Shown here piece after piece: positions 45,993 to 54,706 of a DNA stretch of 64,000 nt. Origin of the DNA: Chitinophagaceae bacterium (GTDB lineage: Bacteria > Bacteroidota > Bacteroidia > Chitinophagales > Chitinophagaceae); assembly GCA_016713965.1 (NCBI GenBank), contig JADJOC010000004.1:1-64000 (forward strand). Direction: 5' to 3'. A model generated the notes under the pieces. That model saw only the letters and a list, made by a program, of their open reading frames with translations, had not been told where the DNA came from and made no database searches. How positions within the stretch are numbered: the stretch's first letter is position 1; the number at the start of each line of letters is the position of its first letter. A program made the translations under genes and the position numbers.

Positions 45993-46817
45993 ATGAAGCG
46001 TTATCGAGTTTTAAGTTTTGATATGGATTCACGAAGTCATTTAATAAAATTTTATCAGGATAATTCTGAAACAATAAAAGATAAAACGAATTATCAAAAT
46101 ATTCTACTAAGTTTAAAAACTCAATTTGGGGAAGATAATTTTAATTTAAAAATTCAGGACTTATTAGATATTGGTTCAAAACCACATTCCATAATCGCAT
46201 ATCATAATAAATTCTTAGAGCAAATTAGAAGTTCTTTTATAATCGGTGCGTACTATCCCGCATTAACTGGTGCTTGTGCTCTTGGAGAAAGAATATTAAA
46301 TCACCTTTTACTTAATTTACGTGATAATTATAAAAATACTCCGGAATACAAACTTGTTTATAGAAAAAACTCTTTTGATAATTGGGATACATTAATTAAT
46401 ACATTAACCAGTTGGAATATACTTTTATCGAATGCTTCTTCAAATTACAAAATCTTAAAAGAGAAACGTAATGCATCAATACACTTCACTAGCGAAACAG
46501 ATTATAAAGAACGCCAACAAGCACATGAAGCTTTAATATTAATTCAAAAAATAATTGAAGAACAATTCACAGCATTTGGCGATAGACCTTGGTTTATTAC
46601 TGATATTCCTGGAGAAATATATATAAAATCATCTTGGGAATCAAACCCTTTTATTCAATTGGTGTACCTACCAAATTCTGTTTTAGTTGGATATAAACAT
46701 GAGATTAAAACAATAGTTCCTTCAATAGTAATAAATGATGAATTCGTTTATGGTCTTAATACATTAACAGATCAAGAATTTAGTACAAAAAGAAAAATGC
46801 TAATTAATGATAAATAA
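45993..46817 (+). CDS. Hypothetical 274-residue protein
   Basis: A soluble protein with an all-helical look (ALGERILNHLLLNLRDNYKN, KEKRNASIHFTSETDYKERQQAHEALILIQKIIEEQF). The RNASIHF phrase recalls HEPN-like or abortive-infection protein segments, but the six-residue Rx4-6H motif is only RNASIH here, so the link is weak. It is a lone gene between ArdC and the CoiA-like operon. Confidence 0.6.
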   Translation: MKRYRVLSFDMDSRSHLIKFYQDNSETIKDKTNYQNILLSLKTQFGEDNFNLKIQDLLDIGSKPHSIIAYHNKFLEQIRSSFIIGAYYPALTGACALGERILNHLLLNLRDNYKNTPEYKLVYRKNSFDNWDTLINTLTSWNILLSNASSNYKILKEKRNASIHFTSETDYKERQQAHEALILIQKIIEEQFTAFGDRPWFITDIPGEIYIKSSWESNPFIQLVYLPNSVLVGYKHEIKTIVPSIVINDEFVYGLNTLTDQEFSTKRKMLINDK

Positions 46818-46832
46818 TGCCGATGTTGGTAG

Positions 46833-47821
46833 TTAATTATTCCCTATTTCAATTAATATATTTTCTATCCTTCGCATAGTTGCAGATAGTTTTTCGAAAT
46901 CTCGCCTGATTGTCCGCTTACATATAACAAGATCTTTATTAGCGACTGTTAACCTCGATACTTTTTCAAAAAAATTTGCCTTGATACAATTTGGCCGAAA
47001 CCATTACCATTTTCATAGAGGGTTTTTATAAGAAAAAGGAACCCATTATTTAAGTCAAGAAAGATTGGTTTCATTGCTGTTCTCCAAGTTTTTCTTAGAT
47101 GTGACCACTTGAAATTTGTATGGTATATTTTATTTCTTTCTAATTCTTGCCTGAATTTGCAATCTATTAAATAGCCTACAAAAGCATTTACAATTAGTGG
47201 GTCTAGAGATTCATACGTTGAGTTTTTAATATTAAACCAGTATTCAGAATCAGTTTCATCATCAAATTCACGTATGTAATCACATTTTTTCAAAGCAGAT
47301 AAAATTTGACCATTACAATCGTTTATAGGTATGGTTATGGAATAACCAATAGTTTTGTTTGGATGATGCTTTTTTATATATTGTTTCCATACTGGTTCAA
47401 ATGGCTCTGGGGGAAATTGTTTAAAATATAAATTGTGCTTAAAGTCAAAAGAATTTATCACCCAAACCATTTTACTGTAAAATGCCTCTCTTTCATATAT
47501 GTCTTCAGGCGAAATATTTGAGTTCTGTATTTCAATGACAGTGCCTTTTTCAGTAAGAATATCAGCGATGTGTGTCTCATAGCCTTTGGTAATAAACACT
47601 TCTCTTAATTCTTTTTCAAAATAGTTTTGCCATTTCAAATGCCATTCGCTAATTGGCTCATAAGACCAGCTATCACAATCTTTCAGACCCTTATGCGCCC
47701 AATGCCAAATATTTAATTGCCCGCATTTTGGAGTTAAATCTGCTTTACAATTTGGGCATATTGCCGTTCCGCTAGGAGAGGCTTTTACTTTATTCCCCGT
47801 TAAATCAATTGCATATTGCAT
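46833..47821 (-). CDS. CoiA-like protein, 3' end frameshifted
   Basis: The annotated frame gives 290 residues, beginning with the CoiA zinc-finger-type segment CPNCKADLTPKCGQLNIWHWAHKG and a nuclease-like stretch (VIEIQNSNISPEDIYEREAFY) of the CoiA competence family. Its end reads ...QIFLKKYRG. Adding one T to the T7 run (46968-46974) continues the frame into EKVSRLTVANKDLVICKRTIRRDF and a further ~20 residues to a TAA at 46833. This looks like a truncated-by-indel gene end. First two partners are small genes upstream on the same strand. Confidence 0.65.
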
Positions 47822-47848
47822 AATCGAAAGTTCGAAATAGTGGGCGCA

Positions 47849-48133
47849 CTATTTGATATCTTTTAAAGTCAATTCATGTTGAAAAATAGCTTTGTTAATT
47901 TCTTTAAGTAAAAGTCTGTTGTCATGAATAGATTGGCAAAGGCTTGCATCAATATTTGAAATGTCTTCAACAGCTAAAGTATAGTCAGTTTTTTTAATTA
48001 AATTTGCAATTTCTTCAAAATGCATTTTATAAAATTCTCGAATTTTTGCAAACTCTTGTTTATTGTTAAACTCATAAATATCGCTTCTAAGATTGTTTTC
48101 TAATTGTCGTTTATATTCTTCCATATTTTTCAT
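47849..48133 (-). CDS. Hypothetical protein of the CoiA-like operon
   Basis: A 94-residue helical, charged protein (MKNMEEYKRQLENNLRS..., possibly starting at the second Met, 48124). It directly abuts the upstream small gene (stop next to ATG) and lies 27 bp before the CoiA-like gene. Coiled-coil-like helices. No recognised family. Confidence 0.6.
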   Translation of the reverse strand: MKNMEEYKRQLENNLRSDIYEFNNKQEFAKIREFYKMHFEEIANLIKKTDYTLAVEDISNIDASLCQSIHDNRLLLKEINKAIFQHELTLKDIK

Positions 48134-48472
48134 TTATTCGATTACTATATTATCATACAAACTTGGGTCGTCTGATAGACATTCCCAAGTCATTGCAAGA
48201 TTACTATTTGATGAAAATTTTGTCACAACAATATGTGTGATATTGTATTGCTCTTTATCAATAATCTCTGATTTTATAGAAAGCCTTCTTTGTAACTTAC
48301 TTAATTGAGCAACTATTTTTAAACCCTCCATTGTGAGATCAATAAAGTCAATGACTAAATAAAAATCCCCGCCTTCAGCAAGTCCAATAGTTAAGTTTAC
48401 AGTATAATCATACTTATCTTCTAATCTGACTTTACCCTTAATATTTTTCTGAACTATTACAGGCTCTTTCAT
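48134..48472 (-). CDS. Hypothetical protein of the CoiA-like operon
   Basis: A 112-residue alpha/beta protein (KEPVIVQKNIKGKVRLEDKYD...). The three genes 48472-46833 form a tight operon on the - strand. No signal peptide, motif or membrane segment. Unknown function; could be part of a defence or competence-like module. Confidence 0.6.
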   Translation of the reverse strand: MKEPVIVQKNIKGKVRLEDKYDYTVNLTIGLAEGGDFYLVIDFIDLTMEGLKIVAQLSKLQRRLSIKSEIIDKEQYNITHIVVTKFSSNSNLAMTWECLSDDPSLYDNIVIE

Positions 48473-48570
48473 TGCTGGATTGTTTTAAATCTAAATATAA
48501 GAATGTTTTTATACTAATAAAAATACTAATAGTTCATATTATTTTTGATTATAATATTTAAATTAATAAA

Positions 48571-48853
48571 CACCTGCATGGTTGCAAAAATGGTTAAAAA
48601 GCTTTTCAAAATCTTACCCGGCTGATAAGCGTGGTAAGTAAGGAAAGCAGCCATGCAGCTTGGAATAACCCTGTTTGCATCGATGCAATCCTTTGTTGCA
48701 TTTTTAAATACTTATTGTTTTATGATGGAAGAGTAAAGCAAGTAGTATTTAACGGCTTAGGGATAGAAACGAATACCCCACAACGAAGCGCTGATAATGT
48801 GCTGTTAGTGTGAGGAGTAGCAGTGAAAAAGCCCGACCCGTAGGGTAAGCCCA
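48571..48853. repeat. Long direct repeat, copy 1 (~283 bp)
   Basis: From about 48571 to 48853 the sequence matches 54421-54706 at most positions (small indels and substitutions). Shared blocks include GTGGTAAGTAAGGAAAGC, GCAAGTAGTATTTAACGGC and TAGCAGT. A terminator-like hairpin (ATGCAA/TTGCAT, 48683-48701) followed by a T-run lies inside. The remaining 48473-49169 stretch has no gene that I can support. Not a conserved ORF: the frame that is open here is closed in copy 2. Confidence 0.8.
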
Positions 48854-49169
48854 ATTAAATCTTTATTCCCCTCCCCTACTTTTCGTCATTTTTTAATTTA
48901 TCAATATCATAAATATTAGTATTTACTAGTGTGTCAGTGTGTGATGTTCCATTTGCATGAACTCCAACGTTCGAAGCTTGGCGAATTACGGGAATAGTAG
49001 CTGGTCAAGCCCGGAACAAATGCTGATTGAAACATGATATACAAGATAAGATAAAATGCTCACCAATGTTTGTCCTGCGCCAATAACGCCAAACCCAATG
49101 TTGAACAAAACCTTCGGTAGCCGATCATCATTTAAACTTTGTAAATTTATTACTTAAACATTACCTATC

Positions 49170-50121
49170 ATGACAAAAAAAATCACCTGAAGATTTAAGG
49201 TATAACAAATACCTCAATCAGGCATGCCGCGAAGTTACAGGATTTGCCGTTTTATTACAACGCTTTGAACGTAATATTAGCATTTTGGGCCGTAGCCCCA
49301 AAACCTTTGAAAACTATTCACGCCACCTGGCTGCTATGACCTTACACTTTAAATGTTTGCCTACCGAGCTGGATGCAGAGCAGGTAAAAGATTATTTGTA
49401 CTTGTTGCAACAACGAAGCCCTACACCCTCGCAAACCTATTTCAAACATACGGTATATGGTCTTCGGTTTATGCTAAAAACAGAAGGCTTGCCTTATTTG
49501 TTTTTGCATTTACCCACTATTAAAAAAAATAAAAAACTTCCTGTAATACTTAGCAAAGAAGAAGTGTGGCGTATGCTTAGTACAGCAAAGTTATTAAAGC
49601 ACCGCATCCTTATTGGTTTAATTTATGGTTGTGGTTTGCGCTGCCTGGAAGTGCGTAATATCCGCCTGGTAGATTTACAGTTTGAGCGCATGCAACTGCA
49701 TATTGTACAAAGCAAAGGCAATAAAGACAGATACGTTCCTTTGAGCCATCATTTAATACGTGGCATACAAAAATATATTGCAAGCGAACATCCACAAGAA
49801 TATTTATTCAATGGTAAGCCCAACGAACGAGCCGGAGGCGATTTTGATTTCCGCTATAGCCAGCGTGGTGTGCAATGGGTTATACAATCCATTGCTAAAC
49901 AAGCAGGGATTAACAAAGAGGTGCATACCCATACCTTGCGTCATTGCTATGCTACGCATTTGCTTGAAGATGGTATCAACATCGTTACACTCAAAGATTT
50001 ATTGGGACATCAATCCATAGAAACAACGATGGAATATTTACATGTATGCCAATTGCAAAATTTAAAATCATTTAGTCCACTAGATACATTATTTGCCCAA
50101 TGCGCCCCACAGCCCAGGTAG
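49170..50121 (+). pseudogene. Tyrosine recombinase of the IS91-type element (frameshifted N-terminus)
   Basis: The frame is open from 49285 but the true N-terminus is upstream: ATG at 49170, with an extra A in the A8 run at 49175-49182. Removing one A gives MTKKSPEDLRYNKYLNQACREV joined in frame. The recombinase then runs to 50121 with HTLRHCYATHLLEDG (Arg and His) and TTMEYLHV (Tyr) near the C-terminus. Such a tyrosine recombinase commonly accompanies the HUH transposase of Bacteroidota IS91-like elements. Either an indel error or a degenerate copy. Confidence 0.75.
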
Positions 50122-51202
50122 CCACCGCTATTGACTTATTGGGCAATGAAGTAGGGCAAATGAATTTACCGGTGCATGTATTAAAGACACTCCGTGCCAT
50201 ACAACAATGCCGCACATCGGCATTGGGAGGCCATGTAGATGCCTGCAGCAGTTGTGGTACCCTTCACATTTCTTACAACTCTTGCCGTAACCGCCATTGC
50301 CCCCAATGCCAGGGCCATAAGCGTGTGCAATGGATACAAAAACGTGAAGCAGAATTATTGCCTACGGTGTATTACCATGTGGTGTTCACTTTGCCGGCAG
50401 AGCTGAACCCGCTTTGCCTGGAAAGCCCCAGGCTGGTGTACGGTGCTTTGTTTGAAAGCGCCTGGCAAACCCTGCAAAAGATGGGGGCCGCTAAAAATTT
50501 ACAATTGGGCATGATTTGTATTTTGCATACCTGGGGCAAAACCTTTCATTGCACCCACACTTGCATTGCATAGTTCCAGGGGCTGGTATTGATGCTAAAG
50601 GCAATTGGCAAAAAATAGATGCAAAGGATAAATTTTTATTCCCGGTAAAGGCGATGGGTAAAATATACCGGGCAAAATATGTTGCCAGCTTACGCAAGCA
50701 AAATTATAATGACAAAGCGTTAATAGAAACCCTGTTTTTAAAAAACTGGGTGGTATATGCCAAGCGTCCTTTTGGTAACCCTTCCAGTGTAATTGAATAC
50801 CTGGGCCGCTATACCCACAAAGTTGCCATCAGTAACCAACGCATAAAAGCTGTAAACAAAGATGGGGTTACATTCCAATACAAAGATTATAAAGGGCAAG
50901 GCATCCAAAAAGAAATGCGGTTAAGTGTACAAGAATTTGTCCGCCGCTTTAGCATGCATATTTTACCACATCGTTTTGTACGCATCAGGCATTATGGTTT
51001 TTTGAGTAGCACCTGGAAGCGAAAAAAATTAAAAGGCTTACAACAAAAATTAGCTGTGCAAATACCCATTAGGGAAGTACAAACCCTTTTGCACAAATGC
51101 CCTCATTGCAAAACGGGAACACTGGTAACAATAGCTGTATTTGGTAAACGTGGGCCACCTTCAAAATATCTTACGGAAACAAAACCTATTGCCTGTAGCT
51201 AA
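50100..51202 (+). pseudogene. IS91-family HUH transposase (frameshifted)
   Basis: Frame one (50100-50573) ends ...HTWGKTFHCTHTCIA and frame two (from about 50535) continues QNLSLHPHLHCIVPGAG. One extra G in the G4 run at 50533-50536 would join them. The HPHLHC is the metal-binding HUH core and VIEYLGRYTHKVAISN carries the catalytic Tyr. Zinc-finger-like cysteines (CSSCGTLHI, CRNRHCPQCQ) mark the N-terminus. The first codons overlap the recombinase stop by 22 bp. Confidence 0.85.
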
Positions 51203-51366
51203 ATTATGGGTAGGGGATTTTTTGTGCGTATGAAAACAAAAGTGCTACCTTAGGTTGCTAACCTGGCAAAAAATAGCAGCCATAAAAAAAATACCTATGT
51301 AAATTGAAAATGTTTTGCTCAGCTACACTCAACCATAACCCCATAACATCGGCATCGGTTTCGTTC

Positions 51367-51413
51367 AACATCGCCTTCATTGTTCGTCCTACGGACGCAA
51401 CGAAGGCTTAGTT
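51367..51413. repeat. attC-like hairpin at the end of the NTase gene
   Basis: AAC-ATC-GCCTTC (51367-51378) pairs with GAAGGC-TTA-GTT (51402-51413), with an inner CGTCC/GGACG pair (51385-51389, 51393-51397). This is the R-L box layout of a short integron attC, on the downstream side of the NTase gene. It could instead be a structured end of the neighbouring IS91 element. Low-to-moderate support. Confidence 0.4.
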
Positions 51414-51432
51414 ATTAGCAGCAGGCATTGTG

Positions 51433-52209
51433 TCACTTGATTGGTAAAATTGATGAAAGTTCAGGCTCAATATATTCTGGAATATTATGCGCTTCTAATA
51501 TTTTCAAGCGTCTTCTTTTTTCCTTAATAGATTCTACAAACCGTTTCTGTTGTTCTGTTGTCGCAATGTCTGTAAGGCTGTAAGATGCAGAATGAAAATA
51601 GTCTTTAAGTTCTCTACAATCATAAATTTTATTAACAAGTTGCTTTTCAATGTCAAAAGATGTAAATGGTTTTCCGCTTAAATAATTCCAATATTTTATT
51701 ATTCTAATAGCCGGTTTAATGAACCCTTTATTGTCTTTATCTTTTTGGTTCAATTTTGCTTGGATTCTTGAAGGATTAGATAAAATCCACTTTAACTCTT
51801 TTGTTCTTGGAGCAGGAATTCTTACTTCCTCGTTTGAAACAAAAATTGCTGGAACTATCTCAAATTTTATATGCTCTAATTCAATTGCTATTGTCGGATG
51901 GTCAGGATAAATATTAGAACGAGGATAGTTGTCAGCAGCAAATGACTTTATTTGATTTAGGTATGTTTGTGGTTGAAAATCCTTGCTTTTGAAAATTACT
52001 AAAATATCAACATCGGCATTTTCGTCTTTTGTTATAAATGTGTCTTTTGCATATGAGCCGAATACTTTTACTTCAAAAAGTCTATCTTAAAAAATGCCCC
52101 ATAATTTTTGTTTAATGAAACCCATTGACTTGTCTATTTTTTCCTTTTCTGTGTCTCCGAGAATTAGATATTTGTCAAGTTTAGCTAAATATGAGTTTGT
52201 GTCTATCAT
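51433..52209 (-). pseudogene. Nucleotidyltransferase with an in-frame ochre codon (CBASS-like)
   Basis: An open frame of 258 codons interrupted at codon 41 (TAA, 52087-52089). Upstream part MIDTNSYLAKLDKYL...KQKLWGIF; downstream part DRLFEVKVFGSYAKD then DVDILVIF, which carries the GS (51-52) and DxD (66, 68) of a nucleotidyltransferase of the SMODS/CD-NTase class. No single indel accounts for the stop, because both sides are in frame; a GAA-to-TAA change would. The start overlaps the SLATT gene in an ATGA. Confidence 0.75.
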
Positions 52210-52727
52210 AATTCTAATTCATCTTTTGTGTAATTCTCTTCTCCATTTTTAATTCCAAGTTGAGCAAGTTCATAATCCTTTTTAGACGTTGGGAATTGCT
52301 CTGCCTCTTTATTTATGTCATCAATTTCCTTTGCAATATTTTCTAACCGTTCAATTGTTTCACTCTTTTCGATTTGATTGTCTGAAATGTAAGCTTGGAG
52401 TCTGTCACAGCTTTTATAAACACTTAGATATCTATTTCCTATTCTTCTATGTCCTTCAACTTTTTTGTTGAAATTAAAATAAGTCTGAAAACCGCTTAAA
52501 AGAGCAGCGATAAATGCAAGAATAATTGGAAGGAGTTTTAAAGAAGATTCGGTGTTGTCTGTAAATATGAAAAATAGAACTGTCCCTGTAACAATATTTA
52601 TTATTGTCAATGGTATACCAAGCCAATAATGATATGATTCAACTCTGTCTGCTGCATTGAAATGCTTTTTCTTCCCATAAAGGCAGTCAACTTTTACTTT
52701 CTTTATTTTGTCATTTAGTGTTGTCAT
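52206..52727 (-). CDS. SLATT-domain two-TM membrane protein (predicted effector)
   Basis: A 173-residue protein with two membrane segments (about 36-56 and 66-86) and flanking helices. The segments WLGIPLTIINIVTGTVLFF and ILAFIAALLSGFQTYFNFNKKVEGHRRIG match the SLATT family. SLATT proteins are predicted pore-forming effectors of nucleotide-signal defence systems, and the next gene is a SMODS-like nucleotidyltransferase overlapping by 4 bp (ATGA). The assignment is pattern based. Confidence 0.75.
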   Translation of the reverse strand: MTTLNDKIKKVKVDCLYGKKKHFNAADRVESYHYWLGIPLTIINIVTGTVLFFIFTDNTESSLKLLPIILAFIAALLSGFQTYFNFNKKVEGHRRIGNRYLSVYKSCDRLQAYISDNQIEKSETIERLENIAKEIDDINKEAEQFPTSKKDYELAQLGIKNGEENYTKDELEL

Positions 52728-52755
52728 ACTGTTTGAGGTTGTGTAGGATTACTGC

Positions 52756-52879
52756 TAACGGTTTGGACTTGCCGAAGGTGGGGATTTGAAATACTAATGC
52801 TCAAATTTACTACAATGTTCAATAGAATTCCAAATGCTCAACCTTGCAATTCTGCTCCAATTTTGGCAAACCCCTGTTA
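52756..52879. repeat. attC-like element between the SIR2-like and SLATT genes
   Basis: TAAC-GGTTTG (52756-52765) pairs with CAAACC (52867-52872) and GTTA (52876-52879); three extra bases sit on one side. The 124-bp span is within attC size range, and it lies after the SIR2-like gene stop on its strand. This makes a cassette reading possible but not proven. Confidence 0.4.
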
Positions 52880-52895
52880 TCTGCTGGTGTTCTTT

Positions 52896-54212
52896 TCACC
52901 CGTGTTGTTGTGTTGCTAAAAATTCTTTCATCCCAATTGCATAAACTATAATTTTATCTCCAAAATATTCGTTGCAAGTTTCATTTATTCTTTTTGATGT
53001 GAAATTATTTAAATAATGAGTAAATACACTAATAAATTTTTGCTGCAACAATTCATATCCGTTTTTATCATTACTTTCATCATATGCTGGGTCAACAATA
53101 CAAATTTTAATTTTAGGATTATATTTCAATGCTGTTTTAATACTCATATTAATATGTTCGTCTCCAAATGAATAACCAATTATGAATAAAACATCTGCGT
53201 AAATACAATCTGTATCAAATGCCGTTTGCATTTGTTTAAATGGAGCTATGTATCCTTTTTGTGCTTTTTGATAACCAGTAATAATATTTGAAACTAGAAT
53301 ACTTTTTCCTTTTTCAATTTGTATATACGGTTGTTCTGTTAAGTTACTTTGTAGGTATGGTGAGGCTTGCAAGAATAGTTCTGCATTAAATAACTGAAAT
53401 TCATCTCTCGGTTCGGGTTTCCAAAAAGCTGAGCCATGTAAATTATAATGACAATGACAATCAAAGTCAGTTATTATTCTTGGAATATTCGCACGTATTT
53501 TTGTTCCCAACTCAACACTTTCTCCGCATTCATAACCTTCAAATATTTCACTTATTCCACTTTTCAATGCAAGAACTTTGAAATTTCTATCATAGTTTAA
53601 AGAATACATTCTTAAAACATTCTCATTTGAATTTAGTCGTTCTAACCAATTTGAAAATAGTGAATTAATTTCTGTATTAGCTTCTGTAAATATTTTGGTA
53701 TGTTCGCCATTTCTATGATAGGCATATTTAGAAATTCTTGCATTTATTGTTGTCAATAAATCAGCTAATAATAGTTGAAAGAAATATTGAGCAGGAGCTT
53801 CTTTGTTAAGTGCCCCTATGTGTTGAAATTCATAATTTACACTTTTAGGGATTTCTAATTTGAATCCGTGTTTTACTACACCTCCTTCTATGGAAAAATT
53901 CAATAGGGTTTCTTCAAAACAAGAACTAAAAAACACTTTCAGTAATGAAGGCGTCTTTTTGTCATTGTCAAAAGAGGAGTAATAAATTAGAAGTTCTTCT
54001 ATAACATTGATAATGGTTTCAAAATTTATATCCTTTTCATCAAAACCACTCTTAACTAAAGATTGAAATATATATTCTGTTATTCGGGTATTGTTGTCAT
54101 TGCAATAAAATCCGGATTCACGAATTAATTTTGTCAATTCGCAGGTTTTAGGTCCGTTCCAATCTAGTACAGCTCCAGCTCCTAATAATAATACTGTTCT
54201 TTTTTTATTCAT
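52896..54212 (-). CDS. SIR2-like NADase-domain protein (defence candidate)
   Basis: A 438-residue protein. The N-terminal VLLLGAGAVLDWNGPKT is a SIR2-type nucleotide-binding loop, and YNLHGSAFW holds the expected catalytic His; VLRMYSLNYD, IIGYSFGDEHIN and the CHCHYN context fit SIR2 family members found in defence loci. Such enzymes deplete NAD+ after phage infection. The gene stands alone with its own upstream region (54213-54420) and an attC-like element downstream. Confidence 0.8.
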   Translation of the reverse strand: MNKKRTVLLLGAGAVLDWNGPKTCELTKLIRESGFYCNDNNTRITEYIFQSLVKSGFDEKDINFETIINVIEELLIYYSSFDNDKKTPSLLKVFFSSCFEETLLNFSIEGGVVKHGFKLEIPKSVNYEFQHIGALNKEAPAQYFFQLLLADLLTTINARISKYAYHRNGEHTKIFTEANTEINSLFSNWLERLNSNENVLRMYSLNYDRNFKVLALKSGISEIFEGYECGESVELGTKIRANIPRIITDFDCHCHYNLHGSAFWKPEPRDEFQLFNAELFLQASPYLQSNLTEQPYIQIEKGKSILVSNIITGYQKAQKGYIAPFKQMQTAFDTDCIYADVLFIIGYSFGDEHINMSIKTALKYNPKIKICIVDPAYDESNDKNGYELLQQKFISVFTHYLNNFTSKRINETCNEYFGDKIIVYAIGMKEFLATQQHG

Positions 54213-54420
54213 TAAATTCTTTTGCTAGTGTTAATTTGTGGGTTCTCGGTCTTACGCTTGCGCTTAACTCAAAAATATATGAATGTTTTCTATTCTAATA
54301 AAAATGGTTTACTAATTTACATTAATATTGATTTTCAAACTTTTATACTCACTTCGCGAAACATATATTACAAAACATTTTTATTCGTAAAGCCAACTTC
54401 AAATTTTTATATTTGATAAA

Positions 54421-54706
54421 ATAACCCTGCATGGTTGCAAACAGGGTTAAAAAAGCTTTCCGAAATCTTACCCAGCTGTTAAGCGTGGTAAGTAAGGAAA
54501 GCGGCCTGGTGCGAAGGCAAACCCTGTTAGCATCGATGCAATCCTTTGTTGCATTTTTTAAATACTTATTGCTTATGATGAAAGAATAAAGCAAGTAGTA
54601 TTTAACGGCTTAGGGATTGAAACGAATACCCCACAACGAAGCGTTGATATTGTGCAGTTGGCGTGAGGAGTAGCAGTAAAAAGCCCGACCCGTTGGGTAA
54701 GCCCAT
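54421..54706. repeat. Long direct repeat, copy 2 (~286 bp)
   Basis: Counterpart of 48571-48853. It contains a hairpin AACCCTG (54423-54429)/CAGGGTT (54442-54448), a second AACCCTG (54520-54526) that could compete for the same arm, and a terminator-like hairpin ATGCAA/TTGCAT (54536-54554) before a T-run. The last bases reach the stop of the next gene on the - strand. The alternative pairings suggest a structured RNA, but this is inference. Confidence 0.8.

Noticed and set aside
45993..46817. HEPN-type RNase motif (RNASIH) in the 274-residue protein
   Set aside because: The motif is too short to be specific and the rest of the HEPN pattern was not recognised.
46820..46831. ATGCCGATGTT near 46820 with its inverted copy near 51340
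   Set aside because: Eleven bases could match by chance; it was not enough to claim element ends.
48631..48813. A 60-residue ORF inside direct-repeat copy 1
   Set aside because: The same stretch in copy 2 (54490-54600) is closed in that frame and reads a different sequence, so the repeat is not protein coding.
54230..54275. Third attC-like sequence upstream of the SIR2-like gene (GCGCTTAACTC)
   Set aside because: Only one box-like piece is present and no pairing partner was found.
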